Source of the DNA: Vicinamibacteraceae bacterium
Lineage (GTDB): Bacteria; Planctomycetota; Phycisphaerae; Phycisphaerales; UBA5793
Reading direction: 5' to 3'
DNA: 64,000 nt
Assembly: GCA_011525805.1 (NCBI GenBank)
Contig: WYBR01000109.1
Span: 124,001 to 188,000, forward strand
Below, piece after piece: positions 35,054 to 42,475 of the stretch (positions are counted from its first letter, which is position 1; every line of letters begins with the position of its first letter). Under the pieces are notes generated by a model. It did no database searches. It had not been told where the DNA came from and saw only the letters and a program-made list of their open reading frames with translations. Made by a program: the position numbers and the translations under genes.

Positions 35054-38000
35054 ATGCCGCCACGCCTTCCCGCCCGCAAGGGCCTGTCGCTTCTGCTGGC
35101 CTTGTTGCCCGTGTGCCTGAGCGCGTGCGCTTCGGCGCAGGTCGAGTCGGATGATCTCGGCGCCGACACCGCGCGCCTCACAGAGCAGTTGCCGCTCTCC
35201 GAGCAGGTGCTGCGCGAGGCGCCCGGCCGGCCGCTGGCGCTGGCGGTCCCGCCCGGGATCGAGCCGGAGCGATTGGCGCCGCACGACGCCGAGGACGCGC
35301 GGGCGCGGCTGGGGCTGGATGAGGCGCTGGCGATCCTCTCGCCGGCCAACGTCTTTCCGCCGGCGCGATCCGCCATTCCTCCCACCGAGCAGGTGCTGCG
35401 CGACACCACACGCCTCTATCTCGAAGCGCGCGAAATGGCGATCGACGGGCGCTACTTCGACTCGATCCGCACCCTCGAACAGGCGCTGAAGCTCGATCCG
35501 GGGTCGGTGGCGTGCATGCGCCTCATGGCAGAGAATTACCTCTCGACGACCGGCCCGGCGCAGGCGCTGCGGCTGTACGAGGGCATCCTCGCCATTGAGC
35601 CGGAGGATGTTGATGCGCTCTGGCGCCTCGGATCGGCGGCGTGGCAGCGCCGCGACGTTCCCCGTGCCGCGGCGATGCTCGGACGGGCGCACCAGATCCT
35701 CTCCGCCGCAGAGCGGCGCACGACCGACCGCGACGTGTGGTGTCTCTCGGCGCACGGGCTGGGTCAGATCCTCCTCGCGGAAGGCTGCGACGAGGCCGGG
35801 GTGGCGGTCTGGCACGAACTCGTGCAGCGCCTGCTCGCCCCGCCTCCCCAGTCGCCGCGCTACCAGCGAGACATCGACCGCCTGTACCGCGCCTCGCCGG
35901 AGATGTGGCGCGACCTCGGCGACGCCTTCTCCCGCCTCGAACGCTTCGACGACGCCATCGAGGCCTACGCGCTCGCGGCCGACGTCTCCCCGCACGACGA
36001 TCATGATCTCATTGCCCGGCTTGTCTGGGCCCTGGCCCGGTCCGGGCGCAGCGATACGGCCATGAATCTGCTCCTGGCGCAGGTGGAGGATCCGAGCGGC
36101 TCTCAGGCGGGCGAACTGCTGGCGCTCTTTCGCGGCACGCCCTTGGGCGACCGCCTGATCGCGTCTCTTCGCGGCCGCCTGGACCGCCGGCCCGCGGAAC
36201 TGAAGTACGTTAAGGCCCTTGCCGCGCTTCTCGATCCCGAGCGCAGCGACGCGATCATCCTCGAGTACCTCGCCGAGCACGGCTCCGACATGGAGGTCGC
36301 GCGTGATCTGCTCCCGTGGACGATCGAGCGCCTGGCGCCCTCGCAGCCGCTTCGCCTGATACTGGGCGTGGCGAACTCCTCCGGCCGCGTGCCGGACGAG
36401 TTGCTCGATGAACTGGTGGCGCGCACCAACGACCCGGATCGCTTCCTCGCGTCGTGGAGCGACCTGCCCGAGTCGGCTCGAACCGGCCCGATGGCCGAAC
36501 TCGTTCGCGTCGGCCTGCTGGCGCGTGCATTCCGGTACGAGGAGGCCGCCGCGGCGCTCGATGCGCTGATCGACGCCGAGCCGCGATTGATCGAGCCTCG
36601 CCTCCGCCGCGCGGCGCTGCTGCTGACGCTCAGCCAGGTCGACGCGGCGACAGAACTGCTCGATCGGACCGAGCCCGGGGCCGATGACTCCGTCGAAGCG
36701 GTGTACGACAAAGCGCTGCTGCTGGCGCAGGTGGGGCGGGCGGAGGAGGCGCTGGCTTCGCTGGACCGCCTCTCGGAAGCGCGCAGCGATGACGTGGACC
36801 TCGTCGAGCACCGGCGCCGCCGCGCCGGGCTGCTCACGAGCGTGGGCCGGCACGAGGAGGCCGCGGCCGAACTCGACCGCGCGATCGAACTCGATCCGGA
36901 GAGCGATGCGGCGTACGCGGCGCTGCTGCGGCTCTACGGCTTCACCGGCCCGCTGCGCGACACGGAGCGGTTTGGGGGGATCATCCGCGCCATCATGACG
37001 CACGCGCCTCAGGGGCGCACCGCCCGCTTCCTTCGGGCCGAGCAGGATGCGCTGCGCGGGCGGTTCGATGATGCGCTCGCGGCGTACCAGTCGCTCATCG
37101 AGGACGACGGGCCGGACGGCGCCGCGCTCGATGGGCTGGTGAAGACGTGGCTGGCAGCGGGGCGCGCCGGCGAAGCGGTCGCCTGGCTCGGCGCGCGGCG
37201 AGCCGCGAGACCTGGCGACCGGCGGCTCCGCGACGCCTGGCTCAAGGCGCTCGTCGCCGATCATCGCGGCGCTGAAGCCGTCGACGTCCTCGAGCGCGCC
37301 GTGGCATCGCGCCCCCTTGACGTCGATTCCAGCCGCCGCCTCGAAGAAGTGCTCAAGGCCCTCGGGCGCGAGGAAGCAGCGAGGCAAGAAGTGCGCGAGC
37401 GGTGGAATCGCATGCCGCCCTCCGTCGCGCGCAGCCTGGCGCTCGTTGAAATCGACGTGCAGTCCGAGCGCGGCGCGGAAGCACTCGACCACCTGCGCGA
37501 GGCGCTGCGCCTCGCGGACGACCACCTCGACCGGCACCTCGACTCGATCATGCTCATGGCGACGCGCGTCGCCTCCGCCGGCCCGCGCCGGGAAGCGATG
37601 GAACTCGTGCGCGACGCGGGCGAGCGCATCATGGACCGGGGCCTTCGGGCGCCTTCGAGCGTCTTTCTCGCCTACCTCACCGCGCTCGCGGAACTGGACC
37701 GCCCCCTCGATGAACTGCTCGCGGCCATCGAGCGAATCGCGGCGATCGATTCCTCGATCAAGCACGAGATGTTCGCCGTGGCGACGGTGGCGCTGGCGCG
37801 CCAGGACCGGATCGACGACGCCTGCTCGCTGGCTGACCGCTGGCTCGGCGAAGAGCGGCCGCTCGAGCCGCGCGAGGCGGGCCTGATCGAATGGCGGCTG
37901 ATTCAAAGCGTCGTTCGAAACGAGCCGCAGCGGGCCGTCAACCTCGCCACCCGCGCCTACGCGGGCGAGACCCATCGCTCGATGCGGCTCTTTTCGGCGC

Positions 38001-38671
38001 GGTTGCCCGGCTCGCGCCGGGAGGAGAATTCGCTCGCCGACTCACTCTACCTGCTCAGCGGCGAGTTCTCGACGCGCGACTTCGACGAGAGCCACGAGAT
38101 GCTCCTCGTCGAGGCGCTCAAAGTCGATCCCGATCACCCTTCCGCGAACAACGACTTGGGCTACCTCTTCGCTGACCGCAACGAGCGCCTCGACGAGGCG
38201 GAGCGCATGCTCGTGAAGGCGGTCCGCGCGGAACCATCGAACTCGGCCTACCTCGACTCGCTCGGGTGGGTGCGGTACAAACTGGGCCGGCTGGAGGACG
38301 CCGGAAGTGAGACCCACGAGCAGGGCGCGGTCTCGCTCCTCGAAGAGGCGGCGCTGCTGCGTCGCGGTCAGCAGCGCCTGTCGCTCAATGACGATCCCAT
38401 CATCCTCGACCACCTCGGCGACGCCTACTGGCGCGCCGGGCGAAACCGGGACGCTGTAAGCGCCTGGCAGCGCGCCTCCCGCGCCTATGACGAACAACTC
38501 AAAGCCACGGCGGAGGCGAACGAGGGGATGGAGGAGACCATTCCGCTGGACGTGCTCAAAGAGTATTACGGCCCGGTGGCGGAGGCGGCGCGCGCCAAGG
38601 CCCGGGCCGCGGAGTCCGGAGGCTCGCCCGCCGTCGCCCCCGCTCCGGCTCTCGATGGGCCGGACCGCTGA
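35054..38671 (+). CDS. Large TPR-repeat lipoprotein
   Basis: A 1205-residue exported protein with a lipoprotein signal peptide (lipobox LSAC, Cys25). The remainder is almost entirely helical with many TPR-like units, recognisable by alternating W/L/G/Y and A/P positions, for example GRYFDSIRTLEQALKLDPGS (about 131-150), AAELDRAIELDPESDAAYAALLRLYGF and, near the end, DPDHPSANNDLGYLFADRNE with LDSLGWVRYKLGRLEDA. The last two match the consensus of Gram-negative TPR lipoproteins involved in outer-membrane assembly or polysaccharide export. The C-terminus is Ala/Pro-rich. It probably sits in the periplasm as a scaffold. It lies 141 bases after the HhH-like gene, where TACCAT (34976..34981) is a weak -10 candidate. 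Confidence 0.78.
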   Translation: MPPRLPARKGLSLLLALLPVCLSACASAQVESDDLGADTARLTEQLPLSEQVLREAPGRPLALAVPPGIEPERLAPHDAEDARARLGLDEALAILSPANVFPPARSAIPPTEQVLRDTTRLYLEAREMAIDGRYFDSIRTLEQALKLDPGSVACMRLMAENYLSTTGPAQALRLYEGILAIEPEDVDALWRLGSAAWQRRDVPRAAAMLGRAHQILSAAERRTTDRDVWCLSAHGLGQILLAEGCDEAGVAVWHELVQRLLAPPPQSPRYQRDIDRLYRASPEMWRDLGDAFSRLERFDDAIEAYALAADVSPHDDHDLIARLVWALARSGRSDTAMNLLLAQVEDPSGSQAGELLALFRGTPLGDRLIASLRGRLDRRPAELKYVKALAALLDPERSDAIILEYLAEHGSDMEVARDLLPWTIERLAPSQPLRLILGVANSSGRVPDELLDELVARTNDPDRFLASWSDLPESARTGPMAELVRVGLLARAFRYEEAAAALDALIDAEPRLIEPRLRRAALLLTLSQVDAATELLDRTEPGADDSVEAVYDKALLLAQVGRAEEALASLDRLSEARSDDVDLVEHRRRRAGLLTSVGRHEEAAAELDRAIELDPESDAAYAALLRLYGFTGPLRDTERFGGIIRAIMTHAPQGRTARFLRAEQDALRGRFDDALAAYQSLIEDDGPDGAALDGLVKTWLAAGRAGEAVAWLGARRAARPGDRRLRDAWLKALVADHRGAEAVDVLERAVASRPLDVDSSRRLEEVLKALGREEAARQEVRERWNRMPPSVARSLALVEIDVQSERGAEALDHLREALRLADDHLDRHLDSIMLMATRVASAGPRREAMELVRDAGERIMDRGLRAPSSVFLAYLTALAELDRPLDELLAAIERIAAIDSSIKHEMFAVATVALARQDRIDDACSLADRWLGEERPLEPREAGLIEWRLIQSVVRNEPQRAVNLATRAYAGETHRSMRLFSARLPGSRREENSLADSLYLLSGEFSTRDFDESHEMLLVEALKVDPDHPSANNDLGYLFADRNERLDEAERMLVKAVRAEPSNSAYLDSLGWVRYKLGRLEDAGSETHEQGAVSLLEEAALLRRGQQRLSLNDDPIILDHLGDAYWRAGRNRDAVSAWQRASRAYDEQLKATAEANEGMEETIPLDVLKEYYGPVAEAARAKARAAESGGSPAVAPAPALDGPDR

Positions 38672-38684
38672 GCCGCCGCCGGCG

Positions 38685-39749
38685 TCAGTCGCCGGCGCTG
38701 CCCCCCGATTCCGCCTTACGGCGCTTGCGGGGCGTTCGGTCCTCGAAGATGGCGCTGGATGTCCGCTCGTCGCCGACGAGATGCACCGGGCCGCCGCGGA
38801 TGCGCTCGAAGGCCGACACGGCGTTGCCCTTGCCGAACTCGATGCCGATGCTGCGTCGCTTGAGCGCCCGCGCGACGGTGCACGTCGTGCCGCTGCCGAG
38901 GAACGGGTCGAGCACGAGGTCGCCCTCGTTGGAGCAGGCGCGGATGACGCGCTCGAGATACACCTCGGGGATCTGGTTGTGATGCAGCGGGCGGCGCTCC
39001 TTGTTGTTGCCCTGGATGCGCCCCCAGTTCTTGCCGTACCAGACGTCCATCGGCACGCGCAGGCCCTGGTTCGAGTCCTTCGCATGAGTGCGCGGATCGT
39101 TGTAGATGGCGGCGCGGTCGGACTGCTCAAACACGGCATTGGGGTTCCAGGTGCGTGCTTCGGGGTTGATCGCGAAGTAGAGCGCGTGTACCTTGCTCAT
39201 GATGAACGACGTGTGCCGGTGCTGGCCGAAGCGGAAGTGCCAGATGCACCAGTTGATCATCGTCAGGCCTCGCCGCTTGAGGTGCAGGACGATCTCCGCC
39301 GCGGTGTCGTCGGGGATGTTCACCCACAGGCTGCCGTGCGGCGCCAGGGCCGCGATGCAGCCGTCGAGCCAGTCGAAGGTGAAGCGCTCGTACTCGGGGC
39401 GGGGCATGCCGTCGCTCCACTCGTCGTAGGGCACGTCCCAGTTGAAGGGCGGGTCGGCGAAGATGAGATCGACCTGCCCTTTGTCCGGCAGATTCGCCAG
39501 TACATCGCGGCAGTCTCCGAGATAGACGCGCGTGTCGGGATCGCTCAGCGCATGCGCTGGTGCGAGCGGCGGCACGGGCGCGGGTTCGTGAGCCGGGACG
39601 CGATCACCGTAGAGGCGGATCTCGCCGGCGTCGGCGGCCGCTCTGATCTCGACCGCGGCGCGGCGCTGCCCCTGGGTGGCGCCCGAGGGCATGGCGTAGC
39701 CGCCGGGGCGAACTTCGACGAAGTGGTCGATCACCTTCTTCTCTGCCAT
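38685..39749 (-). CDS. Solitary beta-class DNA methyltransferase (N6-adenine or N4-cytosine)
   Basis: A 354-residue site-specific DNA methyltransferase. The catalytic motif IV is DPPF (99-102), followed by a target-recognition region (about 165-270), and the SAM-binding motif I is DPFLGSGTT (281-289). That order defines the beta class. The C-terminus is basic (PRKRRK). No restriction endonuclease lies next to it, so it may be a regulatory orphan methylase. ATG 39749 was chosen because TACACT (39758..39763) ends eight bases before it; a GTG at 39773 lies upstream of that element. It is divergent from the MTAP gene, 79 bases away. The target sequence cannot be predicted. Confidence 0.85.
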   Translation of the reverse strand: MAEKKVIDHFVEVRPGGYAMPSGATQGQRRAAVEIRAAADAGEIRLYGDRVPAHEPAPVPPLAPAHALSDPDTRVYLGDCRDVLANLPDKGQVDLIFADPPFNWDVPYDEWSDGMPRPEYERFTFDWLDGCIAALAPHGSLWVNIPDDTAAEIVLHLKRRGLTMINWCIWHFRFGQHRHTSFIMSKVHALYFAINPEARTWNPNAVFEQSDRAAIYNDPRTHAKDSNQGLRVPMDVWYGKNWGRIQGNNKERRPLHHNQIPEVYLERVIRACSNEGDLVLDPFLGSGTTCTVARALKRRSIGIEFGKGNAVSAFERIRGGPVHLVGDERTSSAIFEDRTPRKRRKAESGGSAGD

Positions 39750-39757
39750 GGTCGAGC

Positions 39758-39763
39758 AGTGTA
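39758..39763 (-). promoter_or_regulatory. -10 hexamer of a leaderless promoter (DNA methyltransferase)
   Basis: On the minus strand TACACT ends eight bases (GCTCGACC) before ATG 39749. Confidence 0.5.
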
Positions 39764-39816
39764 CGCCGTCCACCGGAGCCGCGCGCGATCCGCGCGCACC
39801 ATTCCGCGGCCGGACG

Positions 39817-39822
39817 TATCAT
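39817..39822 (+). promoter_or_regulatory. -10 hexamer of a leaderless promoter (MTAP)
   Basis: TATCAT ends six bases (GCCGCC) before ATG 39829. It is divergent from the methyltransferase promoter 54 bases away. Confidence 0.55.
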
Positions 39823-39828
39823 GCCGCC

Positions 39829-40722
39829 ATGAGCGGCAACCTCTTTCTGGGGATCATCGGCGGAAGTGGGCTGGGCGAGCGTCTCGCGGGCGAGTTCGGC
39901 GCCGAGATGAAGCCTGTTCACGCTGAGACGCCGTTCGGCCGTCCCAGCGGGCCGATCCTTGTCGGCGCATTGCTGGGGACGCGCGTGGCCTTCCTGGCCC
40001 GGCACGGTGAGGGGCATCTCCTGAATCCATCCGAGGTCCCTTACCGCGCCAACGTCTTCGCCCTCAAGGCCCTCGGCGTCACGCACCTCATCGCCAGCGG
40101 CGCGACAGGCTCGCTGCGGGAGAACATCCATCCCGGCGAGATCGTCCTCGTCGATCAGTTCATTGACAGGACGGTCGGCCGGCCGCGCACGTTCTACGAG
40201 AAAGCGGCGGTTCACGTCGAGTTCGCCGAGCCGGTCTGCCCGGTGATGCGGCGCTGGCTCGCGCGGGCGGCGGCGGCGGAGGGGTTGGCCATTCACGACG
40301 GCGGAACGTACATCTGCATGGAAGGCCCGGCGTTTTCCACGCGCGCCGAGAGTGAAATGCACCGGGCGTGGGGGGGCGATCTCATCGGCATGACCGCTCT
40401 GCCCGAAGCCCGATTGGCGCGCGAGGCGGAGATCGCCTATGCACTCATCGGCCTGCCGACGGACTACGACTGCTGGCGGCCGGCGTCGCACACGTCGCCG
40501 ACGGAATCGCTCCTCCGCGAGATCATCGGCAACCTCAACCGCGCCAGCGACGCGTCCGTGCGACTCATCCGAGCCGCGCTGCGCGACGTCTCGCCCCTGC
40601 GCGATCACCCCAGTCCAGCGCATGAGGCGCTTTCGCTGGCGATCTGGTCCGACCGGGGCCGCATCGACGATGCCGAGATCCAGCGGCTGCGCCCCCTCTG
40701 GGGTCGTCTGTTCCCCAAGTAG
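39829..40722 (+). CDS. mtnP: S-methyl-5'-thioadenosine phosphorylase
   Basis: A 297-residue enzyme that cleaves methylthioadenosine with phosphate to adenine and 5-methylthioribose-1-phosphate, in methionine salvage. Motifs are LGIIGGSGLG at the phosphate site, RHGEGHLLNPSEVPYRANVFALK, YICMEGPAFSTRAESEMHR, and TDYDCW, whose two Asp are the MTAP-type base-recognising residues. This favours MTAP over purine nucleoside phosphorylase. The N-terminus MSGNLFLGIIGGSG starts at ATG 39829, directly after a -10 hexamer, so an earlier in-frame start at 39748 was rejected. No other methionine salvage gene is in the window. Confidence 0.92.
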   Translation: MSGNLFLGIIGGSGLGERLAGEFGAEMKPVHAETPFGRPSGPILVGALLGTRVAFLARHGEGHLLNPSEVPYRANVFALKALGVTHLIASGATGSLRENIHPGEIVLVDQFIDRTVGRPRTFYEKAAVHVEFAEPVCPVMRRWLARAAAAEGLAIHDGGTYICMEGPAFSTRAESEMHRAWGGDLIGMTALPEARLAREAEIAYALIGLPTDYDCWRPASHTSPTESLLREIIGNLNRASDASVRLIRAALRDVSPLRDHPSPAHEALSLAIWSDRGRIDDAEIQRLRPLWGRLFPK

Positions 40723-40915
40723 GGCGCTGGGCGCGGCGGGCCCGCAAGCGCGAATCACGTGGAAGCGTCGCGGAAATCAGGGAAACCACCCCGGTCACCG
40801 CAGGCCCCTCGCGGTCGATATCGTCTTAGGGCAGGCACCTCAAGTCGGGGGTTCTGGAGTCAATCTGGGCAAACCCGGCGGCCGCCTTGTTCGTATAGCG
40901 ATCTGGAGGTGGGTG

Positions 40916-41308
40916 ATGGCCACAAGGGCGAGTCAGACCCGCGCCGGCAGGCCGCGCCCGACCGCCGGCCGCAAGCGGCTGGTTGCCGGCGCATCGGCCG
41001 GCCCCGCTCTGAGCCGCGCTCCAGCGCGCGGGCGCGAGGTGGAATCGACCCTTGCCGCCCGACTCCCGCGACGCCGCGCGGTCACGCACGAGATGATCGC
41101 CGCCCTGGCGCATCGCCTGTGGGAGATGCACGGCGGCAACGCGGTCCTCAACTGGCTCGAAGCCGAGCGGTTGCTCACGCAGTCGCTCGATTCGCCGACC
41201 TCCGCACTCGCGCGGGATGCGAGTTTCTGTGAACTGTCTGCGCTCCGCCCCGAAGAGAAGGGCCCAGCGCGCAACCACATGCCTCTTGTGAAAGGAGAAT
41301 CACCATGA
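40916..41308 (+). CDS. DUF2934-domain protein
   Basis: A 130-residue protein. The N-terminal 60 residues are Arg/Ala-rich and probably disordered. About residues 63-90 (THEMIAALAHRLWEMHGGNAVLNWLEAERLL) form the short helical DUF2934 module, found in many bacterial small proteins near stress genes. The end (VKGESP) overlaps the start of the Hsp20 gene by four bases, so the two are translationally coupled. GGAGG (40905..40909) lies six bases before ATG 40916. The 190 bases upstream hold no gene or convincing promoter. Function unknown. Confidence 0.65.
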   Translation: MATRASQTRAGRPRPTAGRKRLVAGASAGPALSRAPARGREVESTLAARLPRRRAVTHEMIAALAHRLWEMHGGNAVLNWLEAERLLTQSLDSPTSALARDASFCELSALRPEEKGPARNHMPLVKGESP

Positions 41309-41838
41309 ACCTCATCCCATGGAGAAGGTCGAGAGAGTCCACGTCGCTCGTCGAACCGACGGCGCCGGCCGCGACGCTGCAGCGCTTCCGCGAGGAGATG
41401 GACCGGATGTTCGATGATCTCTTCAACGGCCGCTGGGGTCTGGCGGAGCCGTTCTCGGGGATGCGCGAGTATCTCCCCGCGCTCGACATCGAGGATGCCG
41501 AGGACCGCGTCATCGTGCGGGCCGAGGTGCCTGGCGTGGCGCCCGACGACGTCAACGTGACGATCTCGGGCAACCGGCTCACCATCTCGGGTGAGAAGCA
41601 GGAGACGAGCGAGCACCGGGAAGGCAACTGCTGGCACAGCGAGCGCCGCTTCGGCTCGTTCAAGCGCGTCGTCGAACTGCCCGCGGACGTCGATCCGCAG
41701 AGCGTCAACGCCGAGCACGACAACGGCGTGGTGACCGTCACGGTGAACCGCAAGGCGGCGGCGCGGGCCAAGCCCGTTCCCGTCAAGGCGGTGAATCGCA
41801 ACTCCGGTAAGACCCGCGCGGCGGCGGCCGTCGGATGA
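41305..41838 (+). CDS. Hsp20/alpha-crystallin family small heat-shock protein
   Basis: A 177-residue ATP-independent chaperone that holds unfolding proteins. The N-terminal region has REEMDRMFDDLFNGRWG, typical of bacterial class A sHsps. The alpha-crystallin domain (about residues 55-145) contains PALDIEDAEDRVIVRAEVPGV, NRLTISGEKQ and ending HDNGVVTVTV. The C-terminal tail lacks a clear I-X-I motif (KPVPVKAV is the nearest). It forms a unit with the upstream DUF2934 gene and probably with the downstream HPF-like gene; the intervening 150 bases contain two strong hairpins. Confidence 0.92.
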   Translation: MNLIPWRRSRESTSLVEPTAPAATLQRFREEMDRMFDDLFNGRWGLAEPFSGMREYLPALDIEDAEDRVIVRAEVPGVAPDDVNVTISGNRLTISGEKQETSEHREGNCWHSERRFGSFKRVVELPADVDPQSVNAEHDNGVVTVTVNRKAAARAKPVPVKAVNRNSGKTRAAAAVG

Positions 41839-41875
41839 GCGCCTCACGCTCAGACGCCGGATGAGATTGCATCGA

Positions 41876-41908
41876 GCCGCTCCGCGCCGCCGGGGCGCGC
41901 GGAGCGGC
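41876..41908. other. Strong GC hairpin 1 between hsp20 and the HPF-like gene
   Basis: GCCGCTCCGCGC and GCGCGGAGCGGC form a perfect 12-bp stem around a 9-base loop, 38 bases after the hsp20 stop. No T-tract follows. Confidence 0.6.
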
Positions 41909-41916
41909 CGCGCGGC

Positions 41917-41954
41917 GGGGCGCCGGGGGCTCAAGCGGCCGCGCCCGGCGCCCC
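41917..41954. other. Strong GC hairpin 2 between hsp20 and the HPF-like gene
   Basis: GGGGCGCCGGG and CCCGGCGCCCC form a perfect 11-bp stem around a 16-base loop, ending about 37 bases before the next start. The two hairpins lie back to back. Confidence 0.6.
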
Positions 41955-41990
41955 GCGCCCGCCAGGGGGCCGCGAGAAAGCGAGGTGAGC

Positions 41991-42437
41991 ATGCCTCTGA
42001 TGATTGAAGTCACGTGCCGCGACGCCGAAGTGAACGACGAGATGCGCTGCGCGGCCCTGCTGCACAGCGGCAGCATTGACGCGTTTCACGACCTCGTGCG
42101 CGTTTGCCACGTCATCATCCGCGCGCGGCCGGGGAGCGCACATGGCGCGCGAGAGTGGTCGATCCGCATCAACCTCGTGCTGGCGGAAGGGCTGGCCGTG
42201 GCCGCGAACCTGCTCGACCGTCACCGCTGGTTCGATGATCTCGACGAGGCTCTCCACGAGGCCTTTCGCGAACTCCGCGCGTGGCTGCGCGAAGCCGCTC
42301 CGGCGTGGCGGGCCCGCCTGGCGGATCGTTCGGCCGAAGATGAGTCTGCTCGAGCTGCAGCCGAGCAGGGCGGCGTCGAAGACCTCATTCGACTGGATCC
42401 CCTGATCCTCCAGGGCACGCACCACTACGTCGGTTGA
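41991..42437 (+). CDS. HPF/RaiA-like ribosome-associated protein (tentative)
   Basis: A 148-residue protein with a beta-alpha-beta-beta-beta-alpha pattern resembling hibernation promoting factors: MIEVTCRDAEVN, VCHVIIRARPGS, EWSIRINLVLAEGLAVAA, then an acidic DLDEALHEAFRELRAWLREA helix that matches the second helix of HPF/RaiA. The first helix is less clear. HPF-like proteins bind 30S subunits and inactivate ribosomes in stress, which fits the location after hsp20. The start is ATG 41991 with GAGGTGA upstream; a GTG two codons earlier is possible. The assignment is by pattern only. Confidence 0.5.
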   Translation: MPLMIEVTCRDAEVNDEMRCAALLHSGSIDAFHDLVRVCHVIIRARPGSAHGAREWSIRINLVLAEGLAVAANLLDRHRWFDDLDEALHEAFRELRAWLREAAPAWRARLADRSAEDESARAAAEQGGVEDLIRLDPLILQGTHHYVG

Positions 42438-42464
42438 GCGATCCTCCCGCCGCCGCGCGCGGGC

Positions 42465-42470
42465 TACGAT
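42465..42470 (+). promoter_or_regulatory. -10 hexamer of a leaderless promoter (beta-helix gene)
   Basis: TACGAT ends five bases (CCCGC) before ATG 42476. No Shine-Dalgarno fits in the gap. Confidence 0.55.
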
Positions 42471-42475
42471 CCCGC

